This document shows, one piece after another, positions 22,438-33,822 of a stretch of 64,000 nt of DNA; positions within the stretch are counted from its first letter, which is position 1; every line of letters starts with the position of its first letter. Both the position numbers and the translations under genes were made by a program. The DNA is from Ianthella basta (taxonomy: Eukaryota; Porifera; Demospongiae; Verongiida; Ianthellidae), in NCBI GenBank assembly GCA_964019415.1, contig OZ025884.1, positions 3,603,193-3,667,192 on the forward strand. The letters are read 5' to 3'. A model generated the notes under the pieces. The model was not told where the DNA came from. It made no database searches and was given only the letters and a program-made list of their open reading frames with translations.

Positions 22438-24810
22438 TTATGCATTGAAGAAGAAAGCTGCCACCGCTCCCATGACCATGATGAGCAAAGAGTAGAACAC
22501 ATCAGAGCTGCCGGCCGAGCCCAGGGAGAGGCCACATAGGGGCCAGGAGGATGGAATATTACTGCGGTCGAATAGCTCAGACTCATCAATGATCATAGTC
22601 ATGCCCTGGACTTGGTGCGGCGTGATGTGACAATGCAGCTGCCATATTCCAGGGTTGTTCCTTACCACCCTCACTACAACATAGCCACCAGCTGGCACAA
22701 AAACGGTGTCCTTCTTTGGCAGTGTTTCCTCCAGAGTCACATTGGGCTGAACTTCCCACCTTGCACCTTTCTCACAGAATGGGTCCACGCTGCAGTTCAC
22801 ATCCATATTGTCAGCAGAGTATGTGCCATGCATGTAGGTTGGGTAGCCTACCTTCAGCACTCGAAAGTAGTAGCCATGTAGATGTACTGGGTGGCCGTGA
22901 AGGTGGAGGGTGGACCCGCCGCCATGACCACCAGTGTTGTGCCCACCAGTGTTGTGGCCTCCAGTCTGTGTGGCACCATGCCCATGTCCACCACCACCAT
23001 CGGCTGAGTTTCCCAGAGCCATAAATACCATATCAGTGGCACTGGATTGAAAGACATATCTATGTAAACACTCCTTGCCCCTGGCCTCATGTTTGTGTGC
23101 TGTGGGGGCGTCACAAGTGAAGTTGTTTGAGGTGTTCCAAGCTAGCAACGGTAACTGTGGTGTCAGGTAGTGGCGTCCGTTAATAGCATTCCGGTCAAAA
23201 TGGCCACCGACCACTTGGAAGTTCAAAAACAAAAGATCAGTGTCTGAGGGATTGTCAGTAACTGTTTCAGGCTCCACCAGTCTGAGCTCCTCCACATTCA
23301 AGCATGTAGTGTTGTAAGAGTGTGGGTATGATGCAAAAGGGCAGTTCACAGCATAGCACCTATTGGCCATAGTGCAGCCTCGATTCAGTGGATCGTAGGG
23401 CATTGAAGGGTCACCACTTACAGTAGAGCCATTATAGGTAAGGATTGCATAGGCCCGGTGCCCAGCTATGCAGTAGGACCTCGCCTCTAGTTCGTCTGCT
23501 GTCTCGAGTGTTTCCATGACAATCCAATACTTCCCAGTGGGATTTGCCTCCATTGGTACGGGTACAAAGTCAAACCTTTCTCCGCTGTTGATGATGATAT
23601 AATCCACTTCTTCTGTGATGTGAGCTGTTGTAACTTCAACTCCATCAGTTGCAATGACTCTCAAACGGTGGCCTTGGATGGACAATCTAAGAGTGAACCA
23701 AGACTGCACGCCAATCATTCGAAAACGATATTCATTCCCTGCGATAACGTTAAACTCCTGAAGAGGTACCTTCATCTGAGGAGTGCAGTTGCTGGCATGA
23801 GGGTAAAACAGCCTCCCTACACCATTAATGAGCCCCGACACAAACGGATAGTGAGACGAAAGGGTGCCGTCTGTTATAGGAGTGGGGCTGTATATGGCAC
23901 TGCTGTTCACAGGGTCCAAAAACGTATCCTTCTGAAACTTGTCCAGCAGCACGTCCCATGTGTCATGGTACCAGTCTGTCACAATCATCGTGTGCTCTTC
24001 AGGAATGTCAACCAAAGAACTCACAGTGGTCTGGGTGTCCTTGACTACAAGGCCTCCGTGTATGCCGTCCGACCTCTCTCCAGCATTGTGGGCATGGTAC
24101 AAGTGCGTGCCAACCTGGTCCAAGGAGAAACTGTACACGAGATCTTTGCTAGGTTCGATGGGGCACTGCGTGACGAACACCACACCGTCCACCCACGGCG
24201 TCCCCCGAACGTGTTGCCCATGCCAGTGGATAGTGATGTTGTAGTTCGGCAGATTATTGATGACGCGTATCCGAATGTTCTGACCTTTGTAGCCTACGAT
24301 GACGGGCCCCGGGACCTGATTGTTCACTGCAAATACTTCCCGATTCCTCATTCCGTCCCCAACTACGGGATACAGGAACTGTGGGACGGCGTTAGACGGA
24401 AGGGGAGAGTCGTCTGCCATCTGCAGTTGTGCAGGCTCCATCCCAACGTCCCATGCCGCAGGATATCCTTCGGATGCTCGCTGACCATCGCCCAAGTGTT
24501 CGTACAGTGTCATGGTATGCATCAGAGTCACATTTAGGGTGATCTCGCAGGGGTCGTCGTCTGGGGCGCACAGTAGAGCTTTCTCCGGTGCGATGAGCTC
24601 CGCCGTCGCCTGCATCGTCCCGTTGTCCCCCGAGTAACGGTAGTTGAGGGTTGTTTGCCCGTGGGAATGGGCGTACGAGACACCGATCCCAAGGGCAAGG
24701 AGCAGCACAACGGATCTTGCTACTACTTTCATCTCTGCCAACTTGAACGCAGACCTGATCGTAGCTATAATGTGGCCAGAACGCTTATTTGTGGTGTATG
24801 ACGTCACCAA
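22438..24810 (-). CDS. Secreted or membrane-anchored multicopper oxidase (laccase-like)
   Basis: Single-exon frame of 790 codons. The likely start is residue 27 (base 24732), because MKVVARSVVLLLALGIGVSYA is a good signal peptide; the first 26 residues have no such character. All four copper-ligand motifs are present: HWHG (about residue 196), HAH in HLYHAHN (about 240), HPVHLHG (about 638) and HCHITPHQVQGM (about 730), with Met as probable axial ligand of the type 1 copper. The enzyme would couple one-electron oxidations to reduction of oxygen to water, with laccase/phenoloxidase or metal oxidase activity possible. A Gly/His-rich insert (GHGHGATQTGGHNTGGHNTG, about residues 605-625) sits just before the third motif. 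The extreme C-terminus is a hydrophobic stretch ending in FFFNA, which suggests a GPI-attachment signal or membrane anchor. The lack of introns stands out beside the intron-rich neighbours. Confidence 0.9.
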   Translation of the reverse strand: MVTSYTTNKRSGHIIATIRSAFKLAEMKVVARSVVLLLALGIGVSYAHSHGQTTLNYRYSGDNGTMQATAELIAPEKALLCAPDDDPCEITLNVTLMHTMTLYEHLGDGQRASEGYPAAWDVGMEPAQLQMADDSPLPSNAVPQFLYPVVGDGMRNREVFAVNNQVPGPVIVGYKGQNIRIRVINNLPNYNITIHWHGQHVRGTPWVDGVVFVTQCPIEPSKDLVYSFSLDQVGTHLYHAHNAGERSDGIHGGLVVKDTQTTVSSLVDIPEEHTMIVTDWYHDTWDVLLDKFQKDTFLDPVNSSAIYSPTPITDGTLSSHYPFVSGLINGVGRLFYPHASNCTPQMKVPLQEFNVIAGNEYRFRMIGVQSWFTLRLSIQGHRLRVIATDGVEVTTAHITEEVDYIIINSGERFDFVPVPMEANPTGKYWIVMETLETADELEARSYCIAGHRAYAILTYNGSTVSGDPSMPYDPLNRGCTMANRCYAVNCPFASYPHSYNTTCLNVEELRLVEPETVTDNPSDTDLLFLNFQVVGGHFDRNAINGRHYLTPQLPLLAWNTSNNFTCDAPTAHKHEARGKECLHRYVFQSSATDMVFMALGNSADGGGGHGHGATQTGGHNTGGHNTGGHGGGSTLHLHGHPVHLHGYYFRVLKVGYPTYMHGTYSADNMDVNCSVDPFCEKGARWEVQPNVTLEETLPKKDTVFVPAGGYVVVRVVRNNPGIWQLHCHITPHQVQGMTMIIDESELFDRSNIPSSWPLCGLSLGSAGSSDVFYSLLIMVMGAVAAFFFNA

Positions 24811-25060
24811 CCCACTGATAATGATGCATACTGCATATGCATGCTGTCGTGTTTATTTTACGTATAATTATAGTTCGCTTGCATGTGCAGTGCGGCGATC
24901 ACCATGTAACGTCATGTGAGCTGCCCATATACATTATGTCAATGTAGTATATCCTGTGCACAGCAAACTTGGCCAGCACGGGCCCGTCTGGCTGTTTGAT
25001 TGCCTGAGCCTTACATTGTGCATGGTGGAACTAGCTTGTCCTCATCATACATCCCCCATG
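24811..25060. other. Upstream region of the multicopper oxidase gene
   Basis: No coding exon seen. This non-repetitive spacer must contain the promoter of the leftward oxidase gene; no TATA box was clear. Homology to the laminin-gene 3' flank begins at about 25060. Confidence 0.4.
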
Positions 25061-28000
25061 ACTTGTGATTTCCAAACTAGTTAAGTAAGGCATGAAATGC
25101 AATAGTTACCAACTGCCAAACATGCAAGTTGACATACCAACCTGAATCATTGTAGACAGCTTCTTAGAATGCAAACTCTGACAAGCTAGTGTCACAATCA
25201 CTACATAAACTGATGTCACTTTGTTAGAAAGGTCACTGCTATAATATCTATACAGTAACTACGTACCAGTCAACACATGGGATATGCAGCTACTATCACC
25301 ATCCCTCGTTTGTCTATGCTATCACAAAGGCATTGTTTTGGCTATATAATCATCTGGCAGACACCTGCTGTTGTATTGACCAGAAGAGAAGACTGTATAA
25401 AGTTGGGCTTGGCAGTGCTACCATCACTGGAGACAAACATCCCGCATGCAACCCACGAAGTTGGGTGTCTCGAACAACATCTGAATGGAAGCAAGCAGAG
25501 TGACTTAATGTACTTTGTGTAGCACACATTAAAGTAATGTATACAACCAGGTACAGCCAAGAGGCACACATGAATGACTAATTTGGGCGTGGTAGACACT
25601 ACAGCCGCCAATTAAAGGCGTGGGAGAGGACTAATTACATCTAAGTAATTGACCCCCAGTAAGGGACACAATTAGACTTGTACCCTAAGCAGGACGGAGA
25701 GGGTCAGTATACTATGGTGTAGACTAAACCATATCTAGCCTATGGAGATCCAGTCATTTGCATGCGCTAGATAGACCCTGCACTCCTTAGACACTTAATG
25801 CACTGTTCACTGTTTACAACATGGTGTACGTTTACGTGCCCATGTACACTACACTTCACACCGCCAATTTTATACTACAAATAGGTTCACAAACTCAGAC
25901 GGCTCCATGGCAACTGACTGTCTGTTTACACAGTCACAACTCCCAGGCCAGAAATGCCATTCTTAATTGGTGATGGCCACATTCACCCACTGTCCATTGC
26001 AAAGGATGGTACTGTTGGTAGGAAGGTACTCCAAGGCAACGGCTCCACCACCATTGTCAAAGGTGAACCGCAACTGTAACAGTAGGAGGGATGGACATTC
26101 ATGGACTCACAGTAGCTGATGACAGCAAGCAAATTTCAGCTAAGAGTGTTGGGACAATAAAGTGACCATGCAACAAAGAAGTACAAACTATATAACATCC
26201 CTACGGAGACAGCACTACCGTGCTGTCTGATACTGTATGTACTGTAAATATCACAGCAAAATGGTAGCACTTGTAGGTGTATAGTTAAAATAGAACAAAA
26301 TTAGGCCCGAACAATAGTTGTACGTAGGTGTGAAATCATTGAGGTACTAGCTGCCATCAAATACACATGAATGCATACACAGTACACAAGATCTATGTTG
26401 GATAGAAGACAGTGTGCAGATATGCAGTGTGTAGACAGTGTGACTGGCTGTGTACTACATACGTAGATTGAGAATTGTGCATAGTTACTAAGCTATGTCT
26501 TTCTTTCACATTTATACCCAAAACAATTGCTCCGTGAACACGATAGCATGCCTTGAATGTGATAGCTCACAGATAATCAGCAAATGGCTGGCCTATGAGT
26601 TATCTTGTCAAAACTTAGCTTCCTGTGCAAGTATAAGTCACAGTCATCACACATACAGTACCTACTGCACTTTGTGCTATGGTGCCATAGCTGTACTATA
26701 TGCTATGTATGACGCTGAAACTATGCTATCTCTCAGCCGCTCACTACTTTAATGCAAGATCTTACATGCTGAAACAGATAACCATTGTGCATGCATGTCA
26801 TTCTATCTTAATTACACTAATACATCTTGTTAACCACCTGAAGTGGTGTGGTGCACTCACATCTCCTGCTATCAACTCCAGAGAAGTGTAGTCATTGGCA
26901 GAAGGGTCAAGGTTTGCCAGGTAGAACAGCTATAGGATACCATTGCAGAATGTTGTTTGGAACCAGACTGAGGTTTACAGTGAACATCACACCTGGGGAG
27001 AAAGTGTCGAGAATCTGCACAAACCCATTCCCTCTGAAGGTTGCCTCATTGGTAACAGAGGCTGGACAGTCAGTGATTCCTTGGCTATCCATTGGTGCAG
27101 ATAGGTCAAGTGGCTTGGTGTTGATAGAGAATGCAGTAAAACAGGCTATCACACTTGGACGACTCTAGAGAATTGAAGGGGACAAAAATAGATATTTGGC
27201 AGTAGCTAGCAGTCTAATGCAACAACAGAAACTATACAGTATACTCTTGCTACTTACATACATACAAGGCAGTTCCTCCTAAGTGCGTACAGTATATATA
27301 CATATACAGACATGAACAACAGAAGAATGATAATGTACATATTGACTGAGACAAACAGAGGCAGAGAACACTAGTGCTGTAAACCCACTGTTTCTCCTGG
27401 TCCCAGTATCCCACGAAGAGACACCCCTGTGGGTAGGCCTCCAAAGAAAAGTACTTCCTGCATGGGAAATATCCAGTCCAATGTATGGCCCCGCAGGTTG
27501 CCCAGTGACAACATCACTCCCATCCACTGTGATTGACCCCGCTGCCATTTGGCGAGGCTCACCTGCACAGCACATACAGAATGGTAACGCAAGACACAAA
27601 TACACTCGTACATGAATCACAATGCCCAAGTGTATATATAGTACCTGAGGGCATATACGTACAGAGAAGCATGTTCCCTATATACACTTACTGTACATAC
27701 AGAGTAGATTGTGAAGTATAAGCACAACATTATAGTTGTATTGGTCCTCTTACCATTAAATGTAGCTGGTGAATGCAAAAGAGTACATTACTAGCATAAG
27801 TCCCTAGTACATAATTCCATACAACATAAATCTATGCACATAACTCCTTGGTACAAAATTCCATATACAACCCTCACCATGTGGAACTGCCCGTCATCAT
27901 ACGTCTGTCTGGACCTCAGCACAGCTGTCTCTGCACCAAGGTTGAACGAGTAAACCAGATAGCCGGCTTTCAGTGCAAATTCGCGAGCCATGAGTATCAG

Positions 28001-28319
28001 CTGTAGGAAGCATGTTCACAGGCAATTCATCTCTTGGAATGCACCCAATTCTGACCTGACACAGCTCTGGAAGAGTCACACACACTTCTAACTGCGTGTT
28101 GGCCATTCTGTTCTGGCATGAAGCCATGTTGAGTATGTGCATTGCATTTGTGACCTTTTGAATCATTGCTATGCTAAGGGATGCTTAGCCAGTTTACTAA
28201 CATATAAATCTCTGGTTAGTAAAGGATTTACTAACCTGCCAGTCTCCTTTGATGTATGATGTCATCATGCATAGGCTATATTTTGAAACATACATAGGTA
28301 TTAGCGTGTCTTAACCTTA

Positions 28320-29250
28320 ACACAGAACTAGCTATAGAAGAATAGACTTTAATTTCAAGCACACCTTAGTAATGGTAGGCTGCCAGCATTGTATACTGAA
28401 TCCATGTTTTCAGTGGAGGGAGACATATAGGATTGTGTTGGTGGCCAAATGAGTTTTGTGCTGGTATGTGAATATACAATAGGGGGGGTGGGTCCATGAG
28501 TCAGTGTCCTGACTTAAACATGCACTAACCCAACAGTATGGAAGTTAGTCTTGCTTTTAGAGGTGGACCATCCTCTATGAGCATTTGTTAATGAGAGGCA
28601 GAGGCCAAGGTACATGGTGATCCTTCAGGATAATTTATAGCATAGTTCTGGAGACGATGAAGTATGATTCCTTGGTGTTTGGTGCAACACTGAAAACTAT
28701 GTACACACATTATCACAGTAGACAAATGTAGGAATGACTGATACAATCCGTACATACATATACTTACCTCTGTATAGTAGTTGGTGAATGGCTGGATAAC
28801 AACAAGTTATATTACTGTTCTAGAAACCTAGGAATTTTTGTAAGAATACCACTACTTATCAACATCACTGGGTAAGAAGCATTCAAACACCAGCAAGCAA
28901 CCACTTTCCCTTGATTTGTCAGTGAATATTTATGTAACAGTTACTACAATTGATAAAGAGATACTAGTTCACTTGGAGCATATGCAATGGTCCTGCCATC
29001 TCTCTGAGCCAGCCCCATTGTCTCCTTCCTCTTGCTTCCTTTGAGTACATGCACTTTCTTCACCAGCGTAGTCTGCCCTCACTCAATCATTAATTTGTTC
29101 CAGTTTTACCCTCCATTAGCTTTTATTGCCATCACTATTCTGCTTCTTGTTCAATTACCTTTCTCACCCCCTCATTTCTCATTCTAGCCATCCTTATCAC
29201 ACCCCCTTTATACCCCGCTTACTTTCATAATATAATACGTGTATATTATA
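28320..29250. repeat. Direct repeat, copy 1 (partner at 31750-32830)
   Basis: This block resembles 31750-32830 in the same orientation. It starts with AATAGACTTT...CACACCTTAG, continues through GGTGGCC[A/G]AATGAGT and GGACCATCC, and ends with the CTCCTTCC...CTTGCTTCCTTT motif. The aerolysin-fold gene sits between the copies, which suggests a local tandem duplication within the decayed laminin copy. No coding potential seen. Confidence 0.6.
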
Positions 29251-29738
29251 TACTTGTTTGTTCGGTTTGTCCATGTTGCACACCCATATTATAGAGTAAC
29301 ATGGGTGCTACCGCAGCATTCAAACCCTATAATTATAGTTTTCTGCAATTCTCTCCATTTATTTACTTCCTTTACATTGCCATCACTCTTGCTGCTATGC
29401 TTAATTTCGTCTTCACATACACCTTTACCACTATTCGTCACTCTGAGGTATTTAACTTTAAATTTTCATGCATTGTTTCAACCTCTACACTTATTTGCAT
29501 TCTTAAGCTTCACCTGTCCCACTCACCACCATTACTTTTGTCTTCCCCCAAATATAATGGATTCTCATTCCCCATTTCTCCATTACCACTTTCTCCTCTG
29601 ATATAGATTTCTTTCCATAAATCTTCTTTCCTAAATTTGCTGCACATACTGTACAACTGTGCCATGTACAAATGGTAAGGTGTGTAAAAATGTTTCGTCC
29701 AAAACAAGGGCAGATGTAGGGATGGTGCAGTGTGTCTC

Positions 29739-29905
29739 TGAAGGGCATGGCAAACCACCTGTCAGAAAAATAAAACTAGGAACAAGGAGGAGGGCCGGTC
29801 CATGTAAAGAGGGGGGCAGCCTGTCCACACAAAACCCAAGTCATTAACATTCATTGACTTTGAATATACGTATTTGCACCAACTCTATGTCTGGCAACAT
29901 TTTGC
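29739..29905. repeat. Inverted repeat, left arm (partner 30678-30840)
   Basis: About 165 bp that is the reverse complement of 30678-30840 with scattered mismatches. Landmarks are AAGGGCATGGCAAACCAC, GGAACAAGGAGGAGGGCCGG and GCAACATTTTGC. The interval between the arms (29906-30677) shows no coding exon. The paired arms could be ends of a non-autonomous element or the result of an inverted local duplication. Confidence 0.75.
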
Positions 29906-30677
29906 CTCGCCTCCTATAATCATACTACTGCACAACCATTCCAGCTATTCAGCTTCCCCTTTACACCTACAGGTACAGCCTTACAATGTGACCACCGCTC
30001 TGCTTTGCTGTGCTCTATCTTTCCTTTCCACCAGGTGTATCCTTGCAAATTGCTTGCTACTCAATCTATTTTGCTGCATGTGCTCTAGAATCTAGGACCT
30101 CCTACTCTTCCAATTTATTACATGTTTCCATGAATCAATTGCAGGCTCCATATTCTTTGGGTTCATCTCTTATGTAGCCATCTCACTCTGCCATGAGACA
30201 CCGGCAAATCACTAAGCTCAACTGCAATGTCAATGCTTACCATAGCTGTTCCCTACATTACTGCCTGCAAACCACCACACCCACTTTCATGCTCACACTG
30301 TTTAGCTCTAGGCCCGCACAAACATTGTATACTTCACTGCCAACGTTCGTGAAGTTCAACCTTCATATAGGTATTTCCAGGTAGCTAGCATCTTACAGTA
30401 TATCAGAAGACACCAGTACATATGCATGTGTCATGGTGTACCCGACTCTGCAATCGCTATATAGCTGTACACCCTTTTCTCATCAGCGCTTTAGTCATGT
30501 ATATGGGTGTATGCATGCGATTGGTGATGTGTACATGGGAAGATGCATATATAGCTGGAATAGGCATGCAATTTTAGTTGTGTGTGTGACAGCCCTTTAG
30601 CTTGTTATTGCACACTCACAATTGCATAACAATATGCAGGTGGAGAAATAGGGGATGGTAGCAAGACTACAAGTGCA

Positions 30678-30840
30678 GCAAAATGTTGCCAGATGTAGGG
30701 ATGGTGCAAATGTATTCAAAGTCAGCGAATGTTAATGCGGAGCTGAGTTTTGCATGGACAGGCTGCCCCCTCTTTGCATGGACCGGCCCTCCTCCTTGTT
30801 CCTACAGTTTTTCCGCCATGTGGTTTGCCATGCCCTTGAG
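30678..30840. repeat. Inverted repeat, right arm (partner 29739-29905)
   Basis: Mirror copy of 29739-29905. It ends at the very base where the open frame of the aerolysin-fold gene begins, and the AG at 30839-30840 could be a splice acceptor. Confidence 0.75.
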
Positions 30841-31409
30841 TGACAAAGGGAGGCATTGACGCCGAGTGCAAGTTCATGCCTGGGGTTGGAGACTTGATTC
30901 CACCAACATTTGAAATCCTAGACATCACCTGGGATGAAAACGCCACATCAGTAATTTACAGCCCATCAGTGGTCGCTTCTGACACCTACAACAATGGGGG
31001 AAGTAGCCCTATCAAGCAAGATTTCACTCTGTCATGGGAAGAAAGCAATACCCAGACAATGACTTGGAAACATGCCTGGGGCATAGGGTTCAGTTATTCT
31101 TACAAAGCTGGTCTTATTCCATCGGTCGCAGCCAAACATGAGTTTTCTGTTGAAATCAGCTACAACAGAGAATACGGCAAATCTTCAGTTGTGCAGACTA
31201 CCACAAAATTTGAACGAAAGGTTTCCCTGCAAGCTGCAGCGAAGAAGAAGACGGTTCAGACGGTTGCTAAGAAGGCACCTAGCGTCACCATTCCTTTCAC
31301 TGCCAAGATCAAGCGTACCAAAGCTGATGGCTCTGTGAGCATCATTGAAGAACAAGGGGAATGGCAAGGTGTTGCTTATCACAGTGCTCATCTTGACATT
31401 CAAGAATAA
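30840..31409 (+). CDS. Aerolysin/natterin-type pore-forming-fold protein, probably partial
   Basis: An open frame of 189 codons ends in a TAA stop. The frame opens at a GTG directly after an in-frame TGA; the first ATG is residue 13 (base 30876). Either the protein starts there or this is a 3' exon entered through the AG at 30839-30840. The sequence is Ser/Thr-rich with alternating polar and hydrophobic residues typical of the long beta-strands of the aerolysin/ETX-MTX2 superfamily, and it ends in paired strands. Such proteins in animals (natterin-like) act in defence or venom; no receptor-binding domain is visible here. A damaged second copy lies at 47270-47680. Function is inferred from the fold pattern only. 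Confidence 0.55.
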   Translation: MTKGGIDAECKFMPGVGDLIPPTFEILDITWDENATSVIYSPSVVASDTYNNGGSSPIKQDFTLSWEESNTQTMTWKHAWGIGFSYSYKAGLIPSVAAKHEFSVEISYNREYGKSSVVQTTTKFERKVSLQAAAKKKTVQTVAKKAPSVTIPFTAKIKRTKADGSVSIIEEQGEWQGVAYHSAHLDIQE

Positions 31410-32929
31410 CCATTGAACAGCGTGGAATAGCCACTAACAACATGTTGTGTGAGAAACAGCTACGCATTAATTTTGCTGAGGAAGATTAGATTACATTAAT
31501 GTACTTAGCTACATTACTTTACTTAGTAATACGTTAATTTACTTTACGTTTGCACTTACCTTAGTGCCAACAAGCACCATTCTATTCATTTTCCAATGTA
31601 GTAATAGTTGAGTTTTCAAGGCCATCGTAGCTAGCTAATTTTGTGATTGAATGAATGTATGATCATCATCATCATTGTACATGTGACACAAAGCTAAGCT
31701 AATGTATAAGATGTATTAACGTGTTTTAACATAATTATGTGATTGCATGCATGTATTACTGTACAAGCAGAAATAGACTTTCATGCACACCTTAGAAATG
31801 GTATGCTGCTGGCAGAGTAGTGAATCCAGTTTTTGGTGAAGGGAGGCAGAGATATTTTTGTTGGTGGCCGAATGAGTGTTGTGCTGGTGGACATATAATA
31901 GGGGGCCGGGCCCATGAGTTACATAGTATCGTGATTTAAACACTAACCCTACAACATGCATATGGAGGATAGTCCTGCTTTTAGAAGTGGACCATCCCAA
32001 GCATTTGCAAAATGAGGAGAGAGGCCAGGGTACATGGCAATCCTTCAGGATAATTTGTCCAGCATATTTCTGGAAAAGTATGATTCCTTGGTGTTCAGCA
32101 AACCACACATATATCACAGTAGCCAAGACTGTGTAAATTAATGTAGGCAAGATTGTCATAATCTGTACATACATACTTACCTCCGTATAAAGGTTGATGA
32201 ACTGCGCATGCTGGATAACATAATGTCCTGGAAGGCTTTCCTCATAATATGCTTCTCCTTACAACAGCACCAGGCAAGAAGCATTCAAATGCCACCAAGC
32301 ATGTGCAGCTACTTTTCCTTAAGGGCCAGCAACAACCATTGTCCCTGATGTCATATCATCATTCAATCAGTCAGTCAATCAACCATCAAATGGCTTTGTC
32401 GTCTTTGTAGGAGGCAACCCAGAACTACAAATTGCAAGCATAATGATAAGGTCTGTCATAATACTTATGTAACAGCTACTACAATTGATAAAGATTTACT
32501 AGTTCATTCAGAGAAGACGTCCCGCCATCATGGGCCATCTACATAGTCTCCTTCCCCTTGCTTCCTTTTGCATACACTTTCTTCACCAGCTGCAGTCTGT
32601 CCTCAGTCATCAATTGGCTCCCATTTTATCTTCCATTTTCTTAGCTTTTTCTTTCACTATATCCATCACTGCATGCTTCTCACTGTCGAAGTGCCTTTCT
32701 CACCTCCTTATTTCTCACTCTGTCCAACCTTTTTACACTCCCTATCCTTAAATTCTCACACATTGTCATGATATCAATATCATCATATATAGTGTCAGTT
32801 GCAGCTTACTTTCACATTATTTCTAATTGCAGCTTAAGCAAAGATCTGCCTGCAGCTACATGAAGTCACAGAGAATGCTTTTGGTTTACATATGACATCA
32901 TCAGTATTGTGTCTGTGCCATCCGTGTTT
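31410..32929. repeat. Spacer containing direct repeat copy 2 (31750-32830)
   Basis: After the aerolysin-fold stop codon, 31427-31560 is shared with the 3' flank of the broken copy at 47.7 kb. From 31750 to 32830 the sequence repeats 28320-29250. No coding exon seen. Confidence 0.55.
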
Positions 32930-33477
32930 TGATTTAGTGTGACATTCTGTGCAGTGGGCCTGCAAAGCCTGTGGTGACATTGACAGGGCTAGAATGTGGA
33001 GTAGAAAGAAAGCACGAGAGGTAACAAGAAGGTGAAATAATTCACAAATATGCCTTCAACAAACAGACACATGTACATGAAAACAATCAGCTACGTGGTG
33101 CTACAGATCAACTACAGCTTGATAATCTATTACCTAAAGGCAACTTGCTACCTAGAGGCATCCCAAGCATACAAATGAACCACTTTAACCCAAGTGCCTG
33201 ATGTACTCACTGACTGGCTTACCTGGTGACTGCAAGCTCTGGAGGCAGACCACCAAAGTGCACTATAGTCGAGAGGTTCTTTGTTTCCAATGTGATGGCA
33301 AAGGTGGAGTTTCAAGTAAACATCTTTGCACTCATATCAGCACCTGTGCCGATTGCTATTACATAGACTATGTGAAGACTTCCAGATAGGTAATGGGCTC
33401 GTTGGGCTAACTACGTGCTGCCAAGCAAATTACACTAGTATCAGCTGCAGCTTATGAATGCCCCAATATCATCAATG

Positions 33478-33526
33478 AGTATTTATCCAATGAGATTGGC
33501 TAGGCCAATCTCATTGGATAAATACT
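33478..33526. repeat. Perfect 23-bp inverted duplication with 3-nt loop
   Basis: AGTATTTATCCAATGAGATT is followed by GGC, the loop TAG, and then the exact reverse complement ending AATCTCATTGGATAAATACT. The related sequence at 56350-56410 lacks the second arm, so the palindrome was made after duplication. Confidence 0.85.
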
Positions 33527-33640
33527 AGCCTGCACCCTCTGCACCCCAGTGCATGTCAGTCCGTTTGGAGTGATCCCCAAGAGGGTGCATCTGGGAAAAT
33601 GGTAACCGATGCTTTGCAAAGTAATAATACAGTGTATATA

Positions 33641-33822
33641 CAGTGGAACCTGTATTAAGATAGTCAGTACTTAAGGCAGCCACCTTTCTAAAACAGCCAG
33701 ATTCTGGCCTCAAATGGCACTAAGTATACTAAAGCACTGCAGTCTCCCTCTGTAATGCAGCCACCTCTCTATAGTTAAGGCCAATTATAACTATAGGTGA
33801 TTGTCTTAGGCAGGTATCACTG
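33641..33822. mobile_element. CAGTG-family MITE, copy 3
   Basis: Starts CAGTGGAACCTGTATTAAGA and ends CAGGTATCACTG, with TA flanks. It corresponds in position to the MITE at 57661-57852 beside the homologous laminin exon, so it was carried along in the segmental duplication. Confidence 0.65.

Noticed and set aside
23620..24537. 305-codon open frame on the + strand
   Set aside because: It lies wholly inside the multicopper oxidase gene on the other strand, has no family motifs, and is explained by codon use of the real gene.
25277..25522. + strand frame with ADTCCCIDQ-like residues (also at 48124-48315), at first taken for a zinc-finger relic
   Set aside because: Both are antisense to the last laminin LG5 exon and its decayed copy.
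29239..29606. Two overlapping Ser/Pro/Leu-rich + strand frames
   Set aside because: No motif, no splice context, and the sequence is AT/CT-rich low complexity inside a repeated spacer.
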